Assembly (NCBI RefSeq): GCF_003234655.2
Contig: NZ_CP126271.1
Span: forward strand, 2,914,001-2,978,000
Source of the DNA: Curtobacterium sp. MCLR17_007
GTDB taxonomy: Bacteria; Actinomycetota; Actinomycetes; Actinomycetales; Microbacteriaceae
Reading direction: 5' to 3'
DNA: 64,000 bases
Below the pieces are notes generated by a model. It had not been told where the DNA came from, made no database searches, and worked only from the letters and a program-made list of their open reading frames with translations. Shown in pieces: positions 33,785 through 42,792 of the stretch. The stretch's first letter is position 1, and each line of letters opens with the position of its first letter. The position numbers were made by a program, and so were the translations under genes.

Positions 33785-34789
33785 TCAGCCGTGCGCCGCT
33801 GCGCCCGCGGAGGCGGGCTGGTACGCGGCGTCGAGCAGACCGCCGAGGTACCGCGCGATCGAGCGCGGCCCGGAGGCGGGCGCCGATTCCTCGACGGCCG
33901 GGTTGTAGTTCGTGTTCGTGTTGATGTCGTACACGACGTGGCGGCCGTCGGTCGTCTCCATGAACTCGACGCCGGCGATCGTGATGCGCTGATCGGCGAG
34001 GAAGGTGCGGAGCTGCTGGACGAGGGGATGGGTCGCGGTGACGTCTGCTCGCACTGCGAAGGCGCTCGGCCCGTCCGTCCCGGGGACGTCGCACACCGCT
34101 CCGGCGATGACCTGGGGGACCTCGCAGGCGTCGGCCGGGCAGAGCTCGAAGCTGCCGGCGCTGGTGTCGACGCGGACGGCGTAGACGAACTCGCCGCCGA
34201 CGAACTCGACCCGGGTGATGAAGGGCTCGCGGGCGGTCAGGTACTCCTGCAGCAGGGTGATGCCGTCGACCGGTTCCTCGAACTCCGGGGAGTCGACGTG
34301 GGCGTCGAACTCAGCCAGCGAGTCGAAGCGGCGGACGCCGAGGCCCTTGCCGCCCTGGTTGTGCTTGGTGATGAAGGGGACGTCCTGGCCGTCGGTGAAG
34401 GTCCGAGCGGCCTGCTTGAGCGTCGTCGAGCCGAACACGGCCGTGGTGCGCGGGACGTCGAACCCGGCGCCCGCGAGCAGCCCGTGCTGGGCGACCTTGG
34501 AGACCTCGAGCTCGAGGACGTGGCTGCCGCCGACGACGGGTCGTCCGGCGCGCTCGAGCCAGCCGAGCACCGCACGGGTGTACTCCTTGCTGTGCTCGTG
34601 CCCGCGCGTGTGGGAGCTCGCCGACATCCGGGACCAGAAGACGCCCGGCTCGGGCTCGGCTCCGAGGTCGATCTGGCCCTCGGTCAGCAGGATCTCCTGG
34701 ACCGGGACGCCCTCGGCCTCGAAGGCAGCGGCGAGCGGCGGGAACCACTCGGGGTTCTCGTGGATGACGTACACGCGCGGAGTGCTCAC
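33785..34789 (-). CDS. ATP-grasp family ligase
   Basis: The 334-residue protein has an ATP-grasp layout: an N-terminal pre-ATP domain (MSTPRVYVIHENPEW), the central ITKHNQGGKGLGVRRFDS with Lys and Gly-rich loop (about residues 141-158), and the metal/ATP residues in VEFMETTDGRHVVYDINTNTNYN. RimK-like enzymes couple ATP use to ligation of a carboxylate to an amine. The unusual FWSRMSASSHTRGHEHS segment may bind the substrate, which I cannot identify. It lies upstream of the monooxygenase and sulfhydrylase genes on the same strand, separated by a hairpin. Confidence 0.8.
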   Translation of the reverse strand: MSTPRVYVIHENPEWFPPLAAAFEAEGVPVQEILLTEGQIDLGAEPEPGVFWSRMSASSHTRGHEHSKEYTRAVLGWLERAGRPVVGGSHVLELEVSKVAQHGLLAGAGFDVPRTTAVFGSTTLKQAARTFTDGQDVPFITKHNQGGKGLGVRRFDSLAEFDAHVDSPEFEEPVDGITLLQEYLTAREPFITRVEFVGGEFVYAVRVDTSAGSFELCPADACEVPQVIAGAVCDVPGTDGPSAFAVRADVTATHPLVQQLRTFLADQRITIAGVEFMETTDGRHVVYDINTNTNYNPAVEESAPASGPRSIARYLGGLLDAAYQPASAGAAAHG

Positions 34790-34795
34790 GCGTCC

Positions 34796-34801
34796 ACCCT
34801 A
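34796..34801 (-). promoter_or_regulatory. -10 box TAGGGT, leaderless
   Basis: Lies 6 bases upstream of the GTG of the ATP-grasp gene (start at 34789). Confidence 0.5.
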
Positions 34802-34855
34802 GGCACGGCGGGTCGGCAGGTGCCAGGTGTGTGACGCGGTGTTGCCCGGGTGAGC

Positions 34856-35698
34856 TCAGCGCGTGAATACCTGCTGGCCGACGACACCGAGCAGCTCGAG
34901 CTTCTGGGCGTCCTCGCTGCCGACCGGCGCGGTGAAGAGCAGCAGGGCCTGGGTCTGGGTCGACGTGTGCAGGACCTGGCAGTCGACCGTGATCCGCCCG
35001 AGCTCCGGGTGCACGAAGGTCTTGTGGTCTTCCCAGCGGCTGGCGACCTCGTGCAGGGCCCAGAGCTGCCGGAACGGCTCGCTCTGCGCCTGCAGGTCCG
35101 CGACGAGGGCCGCTGCACGGCGATCGCCCGGCCCGGCGGCGCCGACCGCGGCACGGAGCGCGGCGACCTGCGCTCGCGCGAGCCGGTCGTGCTGCTCGGG
35201 CGCGTACTTCGCCGGCTCGGTCGTGGTCATGAACCAGCGCCACGGTTGGTAGCGCTCGTTGCCGGTCAGCCCGACGGTGCTGCCGAGCAACGCGGCACCG
35301 AGCCGGTTCTCGACGAGGGTCTCCCCCAGGTCGCTCACGACGATCGCCGGTGTGTCCTCGAGCCGGTCGAGCACGCGCAGGATCGCCGCGTCGACGTGGT
35401 CACTGCGGTGGACCCGGACCGGCGCGTTGTGGCCGGCCAGGCGGAACAGGTGGTCGCGCTCGTCGAGGGAGCAGCGCAGCGCCCGGGTGATCGCGGCCAC
35501 CATCTGCTCGGAGGGCTGCGGACCCCGCTGCTGTTCCAGGCGCGTGTAGTAGTCGACGGACATCCCCGCCAATGCGGCCACTTCCTCGCGGCGCAGCCCG
35601 GGCGTGCGACGCCGCGCGCCGGCACCGAGCCCGACGTTCTCCGGGCGCAGGAGCTCACGGCGACGGCGGAGGAAGTCGGCGAGCGCTGGGCGGTCCAT
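34856..35698 (-). CDS. XRE-type regulator with MmyB-like ligand domain
   Basis: The 280-residue protein has a helix-turn-helix (LRREEVAALAGMSVDYYTRL, about residues 35-54, with the usual EQQRG after it) and a C-terminal MLTR/MmyB-like ligand domain with WRWFMTTTEPAKYAPEQHD. This architecture is very common in actinobacteria and usually regulates an adjacent, divergent oxidoreductase. Here the divergent gene is an SDR (35801-36538), 102 bases away. Start at 35698 fits the conserved MDRPALADFLRRRRE opening. Confidence 0.88.
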   Translation of the reverse strand: MDRPALADFLRRRRELLRPENVGLGAGARRRTPGLRREEVAALAGMSVDYYTRLEQQRGPQPSEQMVAAITRALRCSLDERDHLFRLAGHNAPVRVHRSDHVDAAILRVLDRLEDTPAIVVSDLGETLVENRLGAALLGSTVGLTGNERYQPWRWFMTTTEPAKYAPEQHDRLARAQVAALRAAVGAAGPGDRRAAALVADLQAQSEPFRQLWALHEVASRWEDHKTFVHPELGRITVDCQVLHTSTQTQALLLFTAPVGSEDAQKLELLGVVGQQVFTR

Positions 35699-35800
35699 GC
35701 CGACCAGTCTGCTGCGACCCGCGCGCCGGTGCCAGGGACCGACGGTCCCCCGATGTGCGGGCTCTGGATGCGCCGCGATCGCCGGAGCATCGTGGTCGGC

Positions 35801-36538
35801 ATGGACATCACGAACTCGACCGTCTTCATCTCCGGCGCGACCTCGGGCATCGGCCTGGGTCTCGCCCTCCGCCTGCAGCAGGCCGGCAGCACCGTCGTCA
35901 TCGGTGGGCGCCGTCAGTCGCTGCTGAACTCCCTGGCTGCCGAGCACGGCTTCGGCACCGTGCAGATCGACGTCGACGACCCGGCGTCGATCACCGCCGC
36001 GGCAGCCTCGGTCATCGAGACGCACCCCGCGCTCGACACCCTGGTCACGATGTCGGGGATCATGCGCCAGGAGGACCTGCGGTCGTCGGCGCACCTGGCG
36101 GATGCCGAAGCCACCGTCACGACGAACTTCCTGGGGACCGTCCGGCTCGTCGACGCGTTCCTGCCGCACCTGCTGACGCAGCAGGCATCCACCGTGATGA
36201 CGGTCTCGTCCGGGCTCGCCTTCACACCCCTGACCCCGACACCGACCTACAGCGCGATGAAGGCCGCCGTGCACTCGTACACGCTGTCCCTGCGGCAGCA
36301 GCTCGTCGGCTCGCCGGTCTCGGTGCTCGAGCTCGTGCCCCCGGCGGTCGCGACCGACCTGCAGGGCGCGGGCGTGGACTTCGGCGGGATGCCGCTCGAC
36401 GACTTCCTGACCGAGGTCGTGGCCCTGCTGCAGGCCGGGGCGTCGCCGGAGGTTCTGGTGCAGAACGTGCTGCCGCTGCGGTGGTCGGAGCGCGACGGGA
36501 CGCAGCAGCAGCTGATCGAGCGGCTCGCGTCGCACTGA
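35801..36538 (+). CDS. Short-chain dehydrogenase/reductase
   Basis: The 245-residue classical SDR (DltE-like) has the NAD(P) loop FISGATSGIGLGLALRL (TGxxxGIG) and active-site Ser-Tyr-Lys in VSSG...YSAMKAAVHSY. It is a likely target of the divergent XRE regulator, as is usual for this pairing. The substrate is unknown. The ATG follows CATCGT by 7 bases. Downstream is the repeated element at 36541-36812. Confidence 0.87.
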   Translation: MDITNSTVFISGATSGIGLGLALRLQQAGSTVVIGGRRQSLLNSLAAEHGFGTVQIDVDDPASITAAAASVIETHPALDTLVTMSGIMRQEDLRSSAHLADAEATVTTNFLGTVRLVDAFLPHLLTQQASTVMTVSSGLAFTPLTPTPTYSAMKAAVHSYTLSLRQQLVGSPVSVLELVPPAVATDLQGAGVDFGGMPLDDFLTEVVALLQAGASPEVLVQNVLPLRWSERDGTQQQLIERLASH

Positions 36539-36602
36539 GGGAGGTGCGGCGCGGCGGCGCAGCGGCGGCGCGGCGCGGCGCGGCGGGCGCGTTCGTGCGG
36601 GG

Positions 36603-36812
36603 GTGATCGCGTGGTGCGAGGTTGTTTCCTCGCACCACGCCGTCACCGTCGCACGGACCGCGAAGCTCGCACGGTGCGGCCTGGGGCGGGCAGCGACGCT
36701 CGCACGGTGCTACATGGGACGAGTGATCGCGTGGTGCGAGGTTGTTTCCTCGCACCACGCCGTCACCGTCGCACGGACCGCGAAGCTCGCACGGTGCGGC
36801 GTGGGGCGGGCT
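36603..36812. repeat. 120-base-period duplication carrying a 13-pair hairpin
   Basis: About 78 bases (36603-36680) recur exactly at 36723-36800, 120 bases on, and the match continues past one mismatch. Each copy has a 13-pair stem GCGTGGTGCGAGG/CCTCGCACCACGC around TTGTTT (36609-36640 and 36729-36760), and CTCGCACGGTGC. The gap between converging SDR and rsmA genes holds this and a GCGGCGGCG-type low-complexity stretch (36541-36600). The near-identity of the copies points to recent duplication. Confidence 0.8.
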
Positions 36813-37662
36813 AGTCCGCGGCGGCGAGCACCGTGCGCCCGAGCCGCACGAAGTCGTCGACACCGAGTTCCTCGCCCCGGGCCGTCGGCGCGATGCCGGA
36901 CGCCTCGAGCACCTGGGACGCGTGCGCGCTGCCGCCGAGGACGCCGGAGAGCGCCTGGCGGAGCATCTTCCGTCGCTGCTGGAACGCCGCGTCGACGAGC
37001 GCGAACACCTGGGCCCGCAGTGCCTCGTCGCCCGGCGGGTCGTGCCGCACGAACCCGACCAGCACGCTGTCGACGTTCGGCACCGGCCAGAAGACCTGGC
37101 GGCTCACCTGCCCGGCGATGCGCCATGCGCCGTACCACGCCGCCTTGACGCTCGGCGAGCCGTAGACCTTGCTGCCCGGATCGGCGGCGAGCCGGTACCC
37201 GACCTCGGCCTGCACCATCACGAGCGACCGTTCGATCGACGGGAACATCGCGAGCAGGTGCAGGAGCACCGGCACGGAGATGTTGTACGGGAGGTTCGCG
37301 ACGAGGTGCGTCGGCGCCGACGGCAGGTCGCCCGGACCGATCGTCATCGCGTCCTGGTGCACGACCGTCAACTGCGCGGACGGCTGCATCGCGGCGACGG
37401 TGGTCGGGAGCTGTGCCGCGAGTCGGGCGTCGATCTCGACCGCGGTGACGGGCGCGCCGGTCTCCGTCAGCCCGAGCGTCAGCGACCCGAGGCCCGGCCC
37501 GACCTCGAGCACGGCGGAGTCAGCCGTGACCCCACCGGCTGCGACGATGCGCCGCACGGTGTTGGCGTCGTGCACGAAGTTCTGGCCGAGCTTCTTGGTG
37601 GGCGTGACGTCGAGCTGCGACGCCAGGTCGCGGATCTCGGCCGGGCCGAGCAGTGCGCTCAC
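36811..37662 (-). CDS. rsmA: 16S rRNA (adenine1518/1519-N6)-dimethyltransferase RsmA (KsgA)
   Basis: The 283-residue enzyme has the SAM motif [14 protein letters not shown] (about residues 51-64), the N6-adenine catalytic NLPYNIS and an early [10 protein letters not shown]. It dimethylates two adenines near the 3' end of 16S rRNA. The GTG start overlaps the tatD stop by 4 bases (GTGA). Its normal partner ispE is displaced about 5.5 kb away. Confidence 0.95.
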   Translation of the reverse strand: MSALLGPAEIRDLASQLDVTPTKKLGQNFVHDANTVRRIVAAGGVTADSAVLEVGPGLGSLTLGLTETGAPVTAVEIDARLAAQLPTTVAAMQPSAQLTVVHQDAMTIGPGDLPSAPTHLVANLPYNISVPVLLHLLAMFPSIERSLVMVQAEVGYRLAADPGSKVYGSPSVKAAWYGAWRIAGQVSRQVFWPVPNVDSVLVGFVRHDPPGDEALRAQVFALVDAAFQQRRKMLRQALSGVLGGSAHASQVLEASGIAPTARGEELGVDDFVRLGRTVLAAAD

Positions 37663-38573
37663 TGTTCGACCGTGATCGGTTCGGCGTCCCACGCGCCGTA
37701 GACCAGCTCGGTGTTCGAGGCGATCTGCGCCGCGAGCATCGACGCGTCGGTGCCGATGGTCTCGGCCATCGACCGGAGGGTGAGCGGGATCAGGTACGGC
37801 GCGTTCGGCCGGCCGCGGAACGGTGTCGGCGTCAGGTAGGGCGCGTCCGTCTCGACCATGATCAGGTGCCGCGGGGCGGTGATCAGGGCGTCCCGCAGCG
37901 ACTGCGCGTTGCTGAACGTGACGGTGCCGGCGAACGACATGTACCACCCGCGCTCGGCGCACAGCCGTGCGAGGTCACGACCACCGGAGAAGCAGTGGAA
38001 CACGGTCTTCTCCGGAGCACCCACGCGGTCGAGCACCTGCACGACCGCGTCGTGGGCGTCGCGGTCGTGGATGGTCAGCGCGAGGTCGTGCTCCTTCGCG
38101 ATGCGGATGTGCGCTTCGAAGGAACGGATCTGGGCGTCGCGGCCGTCCTCGCCCGTGCGGAAGAAGTCGAGCCCGGTCTCACCGATCGCCCGGACGCGGG
38201 GCAGTGCCGCGAGCGACTCGATACCGGCGAGGTGCTCGTCGAGCAGCCCCTTCGCGTCGAGCTCGGGCGCCTCGTTCGGGTGCAGCGCGACGGCCGCCAA
38301 CACGCGGGGTTCCCGTGCGGCGATCTCGGCGGACCACTGCGAGGTCGCCAGGTCGGTGCCGACCTGCACGACGCCCCGGACGCCGACGCTGGACGCCCGG
38401 TCGAGATGCTCGCGCCAGTCCAGCGCCCCCTCGGGCCCGCCGTCGGCGATCTCCATGTGCGTGTGGTTGTCGTAGACGGGGACGACGAGCGCCTGCGGCA
38501 GCGGCGGGTAGCTCACGTCGCGCGTGGCGCCGTCGCTCCGGTCGCCCCGGCTCCGCAGGTGCGCGTCGGTCAT
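37659..38573 (-). CDS. tatD: TatD family metal-dependent hydrolase
   Basis: The 304-residue protein has the TatD metal sites: DNHTHM near residue 35, an Asp/Glu pair region GETGLDFF, His in HDRDAH and VFHCFSGG, and an Asp in VETDAPYL. TatD enzymes are 3'-5' DNA exonucleases or D-aminoacyl-tRNA-related hydrolases, acting in the cytoplasm. It is flanked by metG (4-base overlap) and rsmA (4-base overlap), the usual order in actinobacteria; no rpfB is present between tatD and rsmA. Confidence 0.92.
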   Translation of the reverse strand: MTDAHLRSRGDRSDGATRDVSYPPLPQALVVPVYDNHTHMEIADGGPEGALDWREHLDRASSVGVRGVVQVGTDLATSQWSAEIAAREPRVLAAVALHPNEAPELDAKGLLDEHLAGIESLAALPRVRAIGETGLDFFRTGEDGRDAQIRSFEAHIRIAKEHDLALTIHDRDAHDAVVQVLDRVGAPEKTVFHCFSGGRDLARLCAERGWYMSFAGTVTFSNAQSLRDALITAPRHLIMVETDAPYLTPTPFRGRPNAPYLIPLTLRSMAETIGTDASMLAAQIASNTELVYGAWDAEPITVEQ

Positions 38574-40147
38574 GCCGCGCCCTGCTCGGCCTGCTCGATG
38601 CGCGGGAAGAGCCCGGACTCGAGCTGGGTGACCCGGTCGGCCCCCTGCCACTCCCAGGCGCGATCGACCCGCTGCTCGGCGATGGAGCCGCCCGCACCGA
38701 TCGCCGCCCAGAGCTTCTCGGTGGCCTTCGGCATGACCGGGGACACCAGCACCGCGACGGTGCCGAGGCCGCGCAACGCGGTCGCCAGGACCGTGCCCAG
38801 GCGCTCGCGCTGGGCGTCGTCCTTCGCCAGCGCCCACGGCTGCTGCTCGGTGATGTACCCGTTCAGGGCGTCCACGAGTTCCCACGTGGTGACGATCGCG
38901 TCCTGCGGGGCGAAGGCGGCGATCGCTGCGTCGGCGCGCTCCGTGACGCTCTGCGCCAGGTCGTCGATCGCCCGGTCGGAGGCCGACAGCTCGCCACGCG
39001 CGGGGACAGCACCGTCGAAGTACTTCTGGATCATCGCGAGCAGACGCGAGGCCAGGTTGCCGAACCCGTTGGCGAGCTCGGCCTGGTAGCGCGCCGAGAT
39101 GTCTTCCCACGAGAAGTTGCCGTCCTGCCCGAAGGTGATGGCGCGCAGGAAGTAGTACCGGAACGCGTCGGAGCCGAACGTGTCGGTGATCTCGGACGGC
39201 GCGATGCCGGTGAGCTTCGACTTGGACATCTTCTCGCCGCCGACGAGCAGCCAGCCGTGGCCGAACACCCGCTCGGGGACCGGCAGCCCGGCGGCCATCA
39301 GCATCGCCGGCCAGATCACGGCGTGGAACCGGGCGATGTCCTTGCCGACGACGTGCACGCTGGGCCAGAGCCGACGGAAGGCCTCGTCGTCGTCGCTGCC
39401 GTAGCCGAGCGCCGTGACGTAATTGAGCAGCGCGTCGAACCACACGTAGAGCACGTGGTCGTGGTCCCACGGGATCGTGATGCCCCAGTCGAAGCTCGAC
39501 CGCGAGATCGACAGGTCACGCAGGCCCTGTCTGACGAAGGAGATGATCTCGTTGCGGACGCTGTCCGGCTGGATGAACGACGGGTTCGACTCGTACAGGT
39601 CGAGCAACCGCTGCTCGAAGTCGGACATCCGGAAGAAGTAGTTGCGCTCGGACAGGACCTCGACCGGGATCGAGTGGATGGCACAGACCTGCTGGCCCTC
39701 GTAGGCGCCGGTGCCGGGGACCAGGTCGCTCGGCTGCTTGTACTCCTCGCAGCCCACGCAGTAGAAGCCCTCGAACTCGCCGGCGTAGATGTAGCCGTCG
39801 TCGTACAGCTTCTGCAGGAAGGCCGTCACCCCGCGCTCGTGCCGTTCGTCGGTGGTGCGGATGAAGTCGTCGTTGGCGACGTCCACCGTGCCGAGCAGGG
39901 GCTTCCAGGCGTCGGTGACCAGGCGGTCGGCCCACTCCTGCGGGGAGACGTCGTTCGCCGACGCGGTGCGCAGGATCTTCTGACCGTGCTCGTCCGTGCC
40001 CGTGAGGAGCCAGGTGTCGTCACCGCGCTGACGGTGCCAGCGCGCGAGGACGTCCGCGGCGACCTCGGTGTAGGCGTGCCCGATGTGGGGCACGTCGTTC
40101 ACGTAGAAGATCGGCGTGGTGATGCTGAACGAGGACCCGTCGGACAT
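38570..40147 (-). CDS. metG: Methionyl-tRNA synthetase
   Basis: The 525-residue class I synthetase has the HIGH motif (PHIGHAYTEV, about residues 20-29), the zinc-knuckle region YCVGCEEY ... VCAIH and the KMSKS motif (GEKMSKSKLTG). An anticodon-binding helical domain follows; there is no C-terminal EMAP domain. The ATG at 40147 (MSDGSSFS) is preferred over a GTG 9 bases upstream because it lies 7 bases after TAGGAT. Confidence 0.96.
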   Translation of the reverse strand: MSDGSSFSITTPIFYVNDVPHIGHAYTEVAADVLARWHRQRGDDTWLLTGTDEHGQKILRTASANDVSPQEWADRLVTDAWKPLLGTVDVANDDFIRTTDERHERGVTAFLQKLYDDGYIYAGEFEGFYCVGCEEYKQPSDLVPGTGAYEGQQVCAIHSIPVEVLSERNYFFRMSDFEQRLLDLYESNPSFIQPDSVRNEIISFVRQGLRDLSISRSSFDWGITIPWDHDHVLYVWFDALLNYVTALGYGSDDDEAFRRLWPSVHVVGKDIARFHAVIWPAMLMAAGLPVPERVFGHGWLLVGGEKMSKSKLTGIAPSEITDTFGSDAFRYYFLRAITFGQDGNFSWEDISARYQAELANGFGNLASRLLAMIQKYFDGAVPARGELSASDRAIDDLAQSVTERADAAIAAFAPQDAIVTTWELVDALNGYITEQQPWALAKDDAQRERLGTVLATALRGLGTVAVLVSPVMPKATEKLWAAIGAGGSIAEQRVDRAWEWQGADRVTQLESGLFPRIEQAEQGAA

Positions 40148-40154
40148 GCGGACC

Positions 40155-40160
40155 ATCCTA
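40155..40160 (-). promoter_or_regulatory. -10 box TAGGAT, leaderless
   Basis: Lies 7 bases upstream of the ATG of metG (start at 40147). Confidence 0.58.
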
Positions 40161-40210
40161 CGGGCGCACCGTCCCTCGATGACGCGACCTGCGGTGGCCT
40201 GTGGATAAGT

Positions 40211-40256
40211 CGGACGGGAGGCCCGTGGCGGGCGTGCACCGGGCCTCCAGTCCGGT
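40211..40256. terminator. GGACGGGAGGCCCG-type hairpin
   Basis: CGGACGGGAGGCCCG pairs with CGGGCCTCCAGTCCG (one mismatch); the gap carries GTGGCGGGCGTGCAC. It lies 12 bases beyond the stop of rsmI and upstream of metG and would end rsmI transcription. Confidence 0.65.
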
Positions 40257-40267
40257 GTGTGGTCGGC

Positions 40268-41089
40268 TCAGCGCGCTGCGAGCGCGCCCTCGTACAGGTC
40301 CCGCTTGGACAGCCCCGTCGCGTCCGCGACGGCCGCCGACGCCTCTTTCATGCGGGTGCCGGCGGCGACCCGTTCCAGCACGAGTCGGACGCCGTCCTCG
40401 AGCGAGACCTCGTCGACCGACCCCGAGGCCCCCGCGACGACGATGCAGATCTCGCCCTTGACCCCGTCGGCCGCCCACTCGGCGAGCGACGCCAGCGAGT
40501 CGCGCTTGACCTCTTCGTAGAGCTTCGTGAGCTCGCGGCACACCGCTGCCCGGCGCGACGCGCCGAACCCGGCGGCCATGTCGGTCAGCGTGTCCGCGAG
40601 CCGGTGTGGCGACTCGAAGAACACCATCGTCCGCTGCTCGCCGGCGAGCGCCTCGAAGACCCGGCGGCGCTCCCCCGCCTTGCGCGTCGGGAAGCCCTCG
40701 AAGGTGAACCGGTCGGTCGGCAGGCCGGACACGGCGAGGGCCATGAGCACGGCGGACGGACCCGGCAGGGCGGTGACGGTCACCCCGGCTGCCGCAGCGG
40801 CCTCGACCAACGGGAACCCAGGGTCGCTGATCGCCGGCATGCCCGCGTCGGTCAGGACCACGACGTCCTGGTCCCGCGCGAGTTCGACGACCTCGGCCGC
40901 CTTGGCTCGCTCGTTGTGCTCGTGCAGCGCGATGAGCCGCGGGCGGTTCTCGATCCCCAGCGCGCGCATCAGGTGGATGGCGGTCCTGGTGTCCTCCGCT
41001 GCCACGACGGTCGCGTTGGACAGGGTCTCGACGAGTCGGCGCGACGCGTCGCCGAGGTTGCCGATGGGGGTTGCTGCGAGGACGATCAC
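40268..41089 (-). CDS. rsmI: 16S rRNA (cytidine1402-2'-O)-methyltransferase RsmI
   Basis: The 273-residue protein is a tetrapyrrole-methylase-fold enzyme: it opens MIVLAATPIGNLGDAS, and has AAEDTR, TDAGMPAISDPG and LPGPSAV (all diagnostic of RsmI). It 2'-O-methylates C1402 in the 16S decoding centre. It is divergent from pmt, an arrangement conserved in actinobacteria. The GTG start follows CACAAT by 6 bases. Confidence 0.95.
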   Translation of the reverse strand: MIVLAATPIGNLGDASRRLVETLSNATVVAAEDTRTAIHLMRALGIENRPRLIALHEHNERAKAAEVVELARDQDVVVLTDAGMPAISDPGFPLVEAAAAAGVTVTALPGPSAVLMALAVSGLPTDRFTFEGFPTRKAGERRRVFEALAGEQRTMVFFESPHRLADTLTDMAAGFGASRRAAVCRELTKLYEEVKRDSLASLAEWAADGVKGEICIVVAGASGSVDEVSLEDGVRLVLERVAAGTRMKEASAAVADATGLSKRDLYEGALAAR

Positions 41090-41129
41090 GTCCCCATTGT
41101 GGTCGCAGCCAGTGCATGCGTGACATCCG

Positions 41130-41135
41130 TAGGAT
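41130..41135 (+). promoter_or_regulatory. -10 box TAGGAT, leaderless
   Basis: Lies 7 bases upstream of the ATG at 41143 and decides that start over upstream in-frame ATGs. Confidence 0.58.
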
Positions 41136-41142
41136 GCTGCGG

Positions 41143-42774
41143 ATGACCACGGACCTCGCCGAGACGCTCGACACCGTGCCCGCTGTGCCCCGCGGGTCGC
41201 GTCTCGACGACTGGTGGGCCCGGTTCCTGTCGGTGTCGTGGCGCTTCGCCGCCTGGCGCTGGGGCGGTCCGATCGCGGTCACGGTGCTCGGCGCCCTGCT
41301 GCGCCTGGTCGACCTGGGCCGGCCGCACTCGCTCGTGTTCGACGAGACCTACTACGTCAAGGACGGGTGGTCCATCGTCCACCTGGGCTACGAGGGCACC
41401 TGGCCGGCGAACCCCTCGGACGACTCGTCCCCGACCACCGACCAGCGGTTCGCCGACGGGCAGACCGCGATCTTCTCGAGCGCGGCGGAGTTCATCGCGC
41501 ACCCGCCGCTCGGCAAGTACCTCATCGGCCTCGGCATGCTGCTGTTCGGCCCGGACAACGCCTTCGGCTGGCGCTTCGCGGTCGCGGTGCTCGGCATCGC
41601 GACGGTGTTCCTGGTCGCGGTGATCGCGCGGTCGCTGTTCCGGTCGACGCTGGTCGGCACGCTCGCGGGCGGGTTCATGGCGATCGACGGCCAGGCCATC
41701 GTGATGTCCCGCGTGACGCTGCTGGACGGCATCGTCACCTTCTTCGTGCTGCTCGGGTTCGGGGCGCTGCTGCTCGACCGACGGCGGACGACCCGGCAGC
41801 TGGACGCCTGGGTCGCCGCCCGAGCCGCCGCTGGTCGGGCGACGCTGTGGGGCCCCGTGCTGTGGTGGCGGCCGTGGCTGCTCGCGATGGGCCTCGCGAT
41901 GGGCCTCGCCACCAGCACGAAGTGGACCGGGATGTACTTCCTCGCGTTCTTCGCCGTGTACGCGGTGCTGAGCGACATGATGCTGCGGCGGCGCGCGGGC
42001 ATCGAGTTCTGGTCATCGAGTGCCGTCCTGCAGCAGGCCCCGGTCACCTTCCTGCTCACGGTCCCGGTCGCGGCCGTGACCTACCTGGCGTCGTGGACCG
42101 GCTGGTTCGTCTCGAAGGACGGCTGGGACCGCGACTGGATCGCCTCGGGCGGGCAACGTTGGACTGGTCTGCTGGCCTGGGTTCCGGACAGCCTGCAGAA
42201 CTGGTGGCACTACCAGTCCGAGATCTACGGCTTCAACATCGGCCTGCACACGCCGCACTCGTACCAGGCGAACCCGCTGCTCTGGCTCCTGATGCAGCGC
42301 CCGACGTCGATGTACTACGTCGGCACCGAGGCCGGGCAGGACGGCTGCACGGTCGACCGCTGCGGCGCGGCGATCACCGGCATCGCGAACCCGTTCATCT
42401 GGTACCCGGCCGTGGCCGCCGTGGTGGCGCTGCTGGTGCTCTTCATCACCCGGCGCAAGTGGGAGTACGGCTTCGTCGTGATGGGCGTCGCGGCGGGCTA
42501 CCTGCCGTGGCTGCTCTACGTCGACCGCACGGTCTTCCAGTTCTACACGGTGGCCTTCGAGCCCTACATGGTGATGGCGTTGGCGGCTGCCGTGGGGCTG
42601 CTGCTCGGCTCACGCGAGGACCCACGACCCCGCCGGACGCTGGCGATCGTGTGGATCGGTGTGTACCTGCTCGTGGTCGTGCTGGCCTCGGCGTACTGGT
42701 ACCCGATGTGGTCGGCGATGCAGGTGCCGTGGGACTTCATCCGGTCGCACTACTGGCTGCCGAGCTGGCTGTAG
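41143..42774 (+). CDS. Polyprenyl-phosphate-mannose protein O-mannosyltransferase (Pmt)
   Basis: The 543-residue GT39 membrane enzyme has about 11 helices and the catalytic VFDETYYVKDGW in the first external loop (about residues 66-77). It also has HPPLGKYLIGLG, STKWTGMYFL and a large external MIR-less loop with WYHYQ-like WWHYQSEIYGFN. It transfers mannose from polyprenyl phosphate to Ser/Thr of exported proteins, as Rv1002c does in mycobacteria. The divergent rsmI gene is the usual neighbour. Confidence 0.9.
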   Translation: MTTDLAETLDTVPAVPRGSRLDDWWARFLSVSWRFAAWRWGGPIAVTVLGALLRLVDLGRPHSLVFDETYYVKDGWSIVHLGYEGTWPANPSDDSSPTTDQRFADGQTAIFSSAAEFIAHPPLGKYLIGLGMLLFGPDNAFGWRFAVAVLGIATVFLVAVIARSLFRSTLVGTLAGGFMAIDGQAIVMSRVTLLDGIVTFFVLLGFGALLLDRRRTTRQLDAWVAARAAAGRATLWGPVLWWRPWLLAMGLAMGLATSTKWTGMYFLAFFAVYAVLSDMMLRRRAGIEFWSSSAVLQQAPVTFLLTVPVAAVTYLASWTGWFVSKDGWDRDWIASGGQRWTGLLAWVPDSLQNWWHYQSEIYGFNIGLHTPHSYQANPLLWLLMQRPTSMYYVGTEAGQDGCTVDRCGAAITGIANPFIWYPAVAAVVALLVLFITRRKWEYGFVVMGVAAGYLPWLLYVDRTVFQFYTVAFEPYMVMALAAAVGLLLGSREDPRPRRTLAIVWIGVYLLVVVLASAYWYPMWSAMQVPWDFIRSHYWLPSWL

Positions 42775-42792
42775 CGAGCGCCCGTCCGGCGG

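Noticed and set aside
35788..35793. Strict leaderless promoter for the SDR gene
   Set aside because: The box CATCGT is too degenerate to count with the TANNNT set, so I listed it only as a weaker case.
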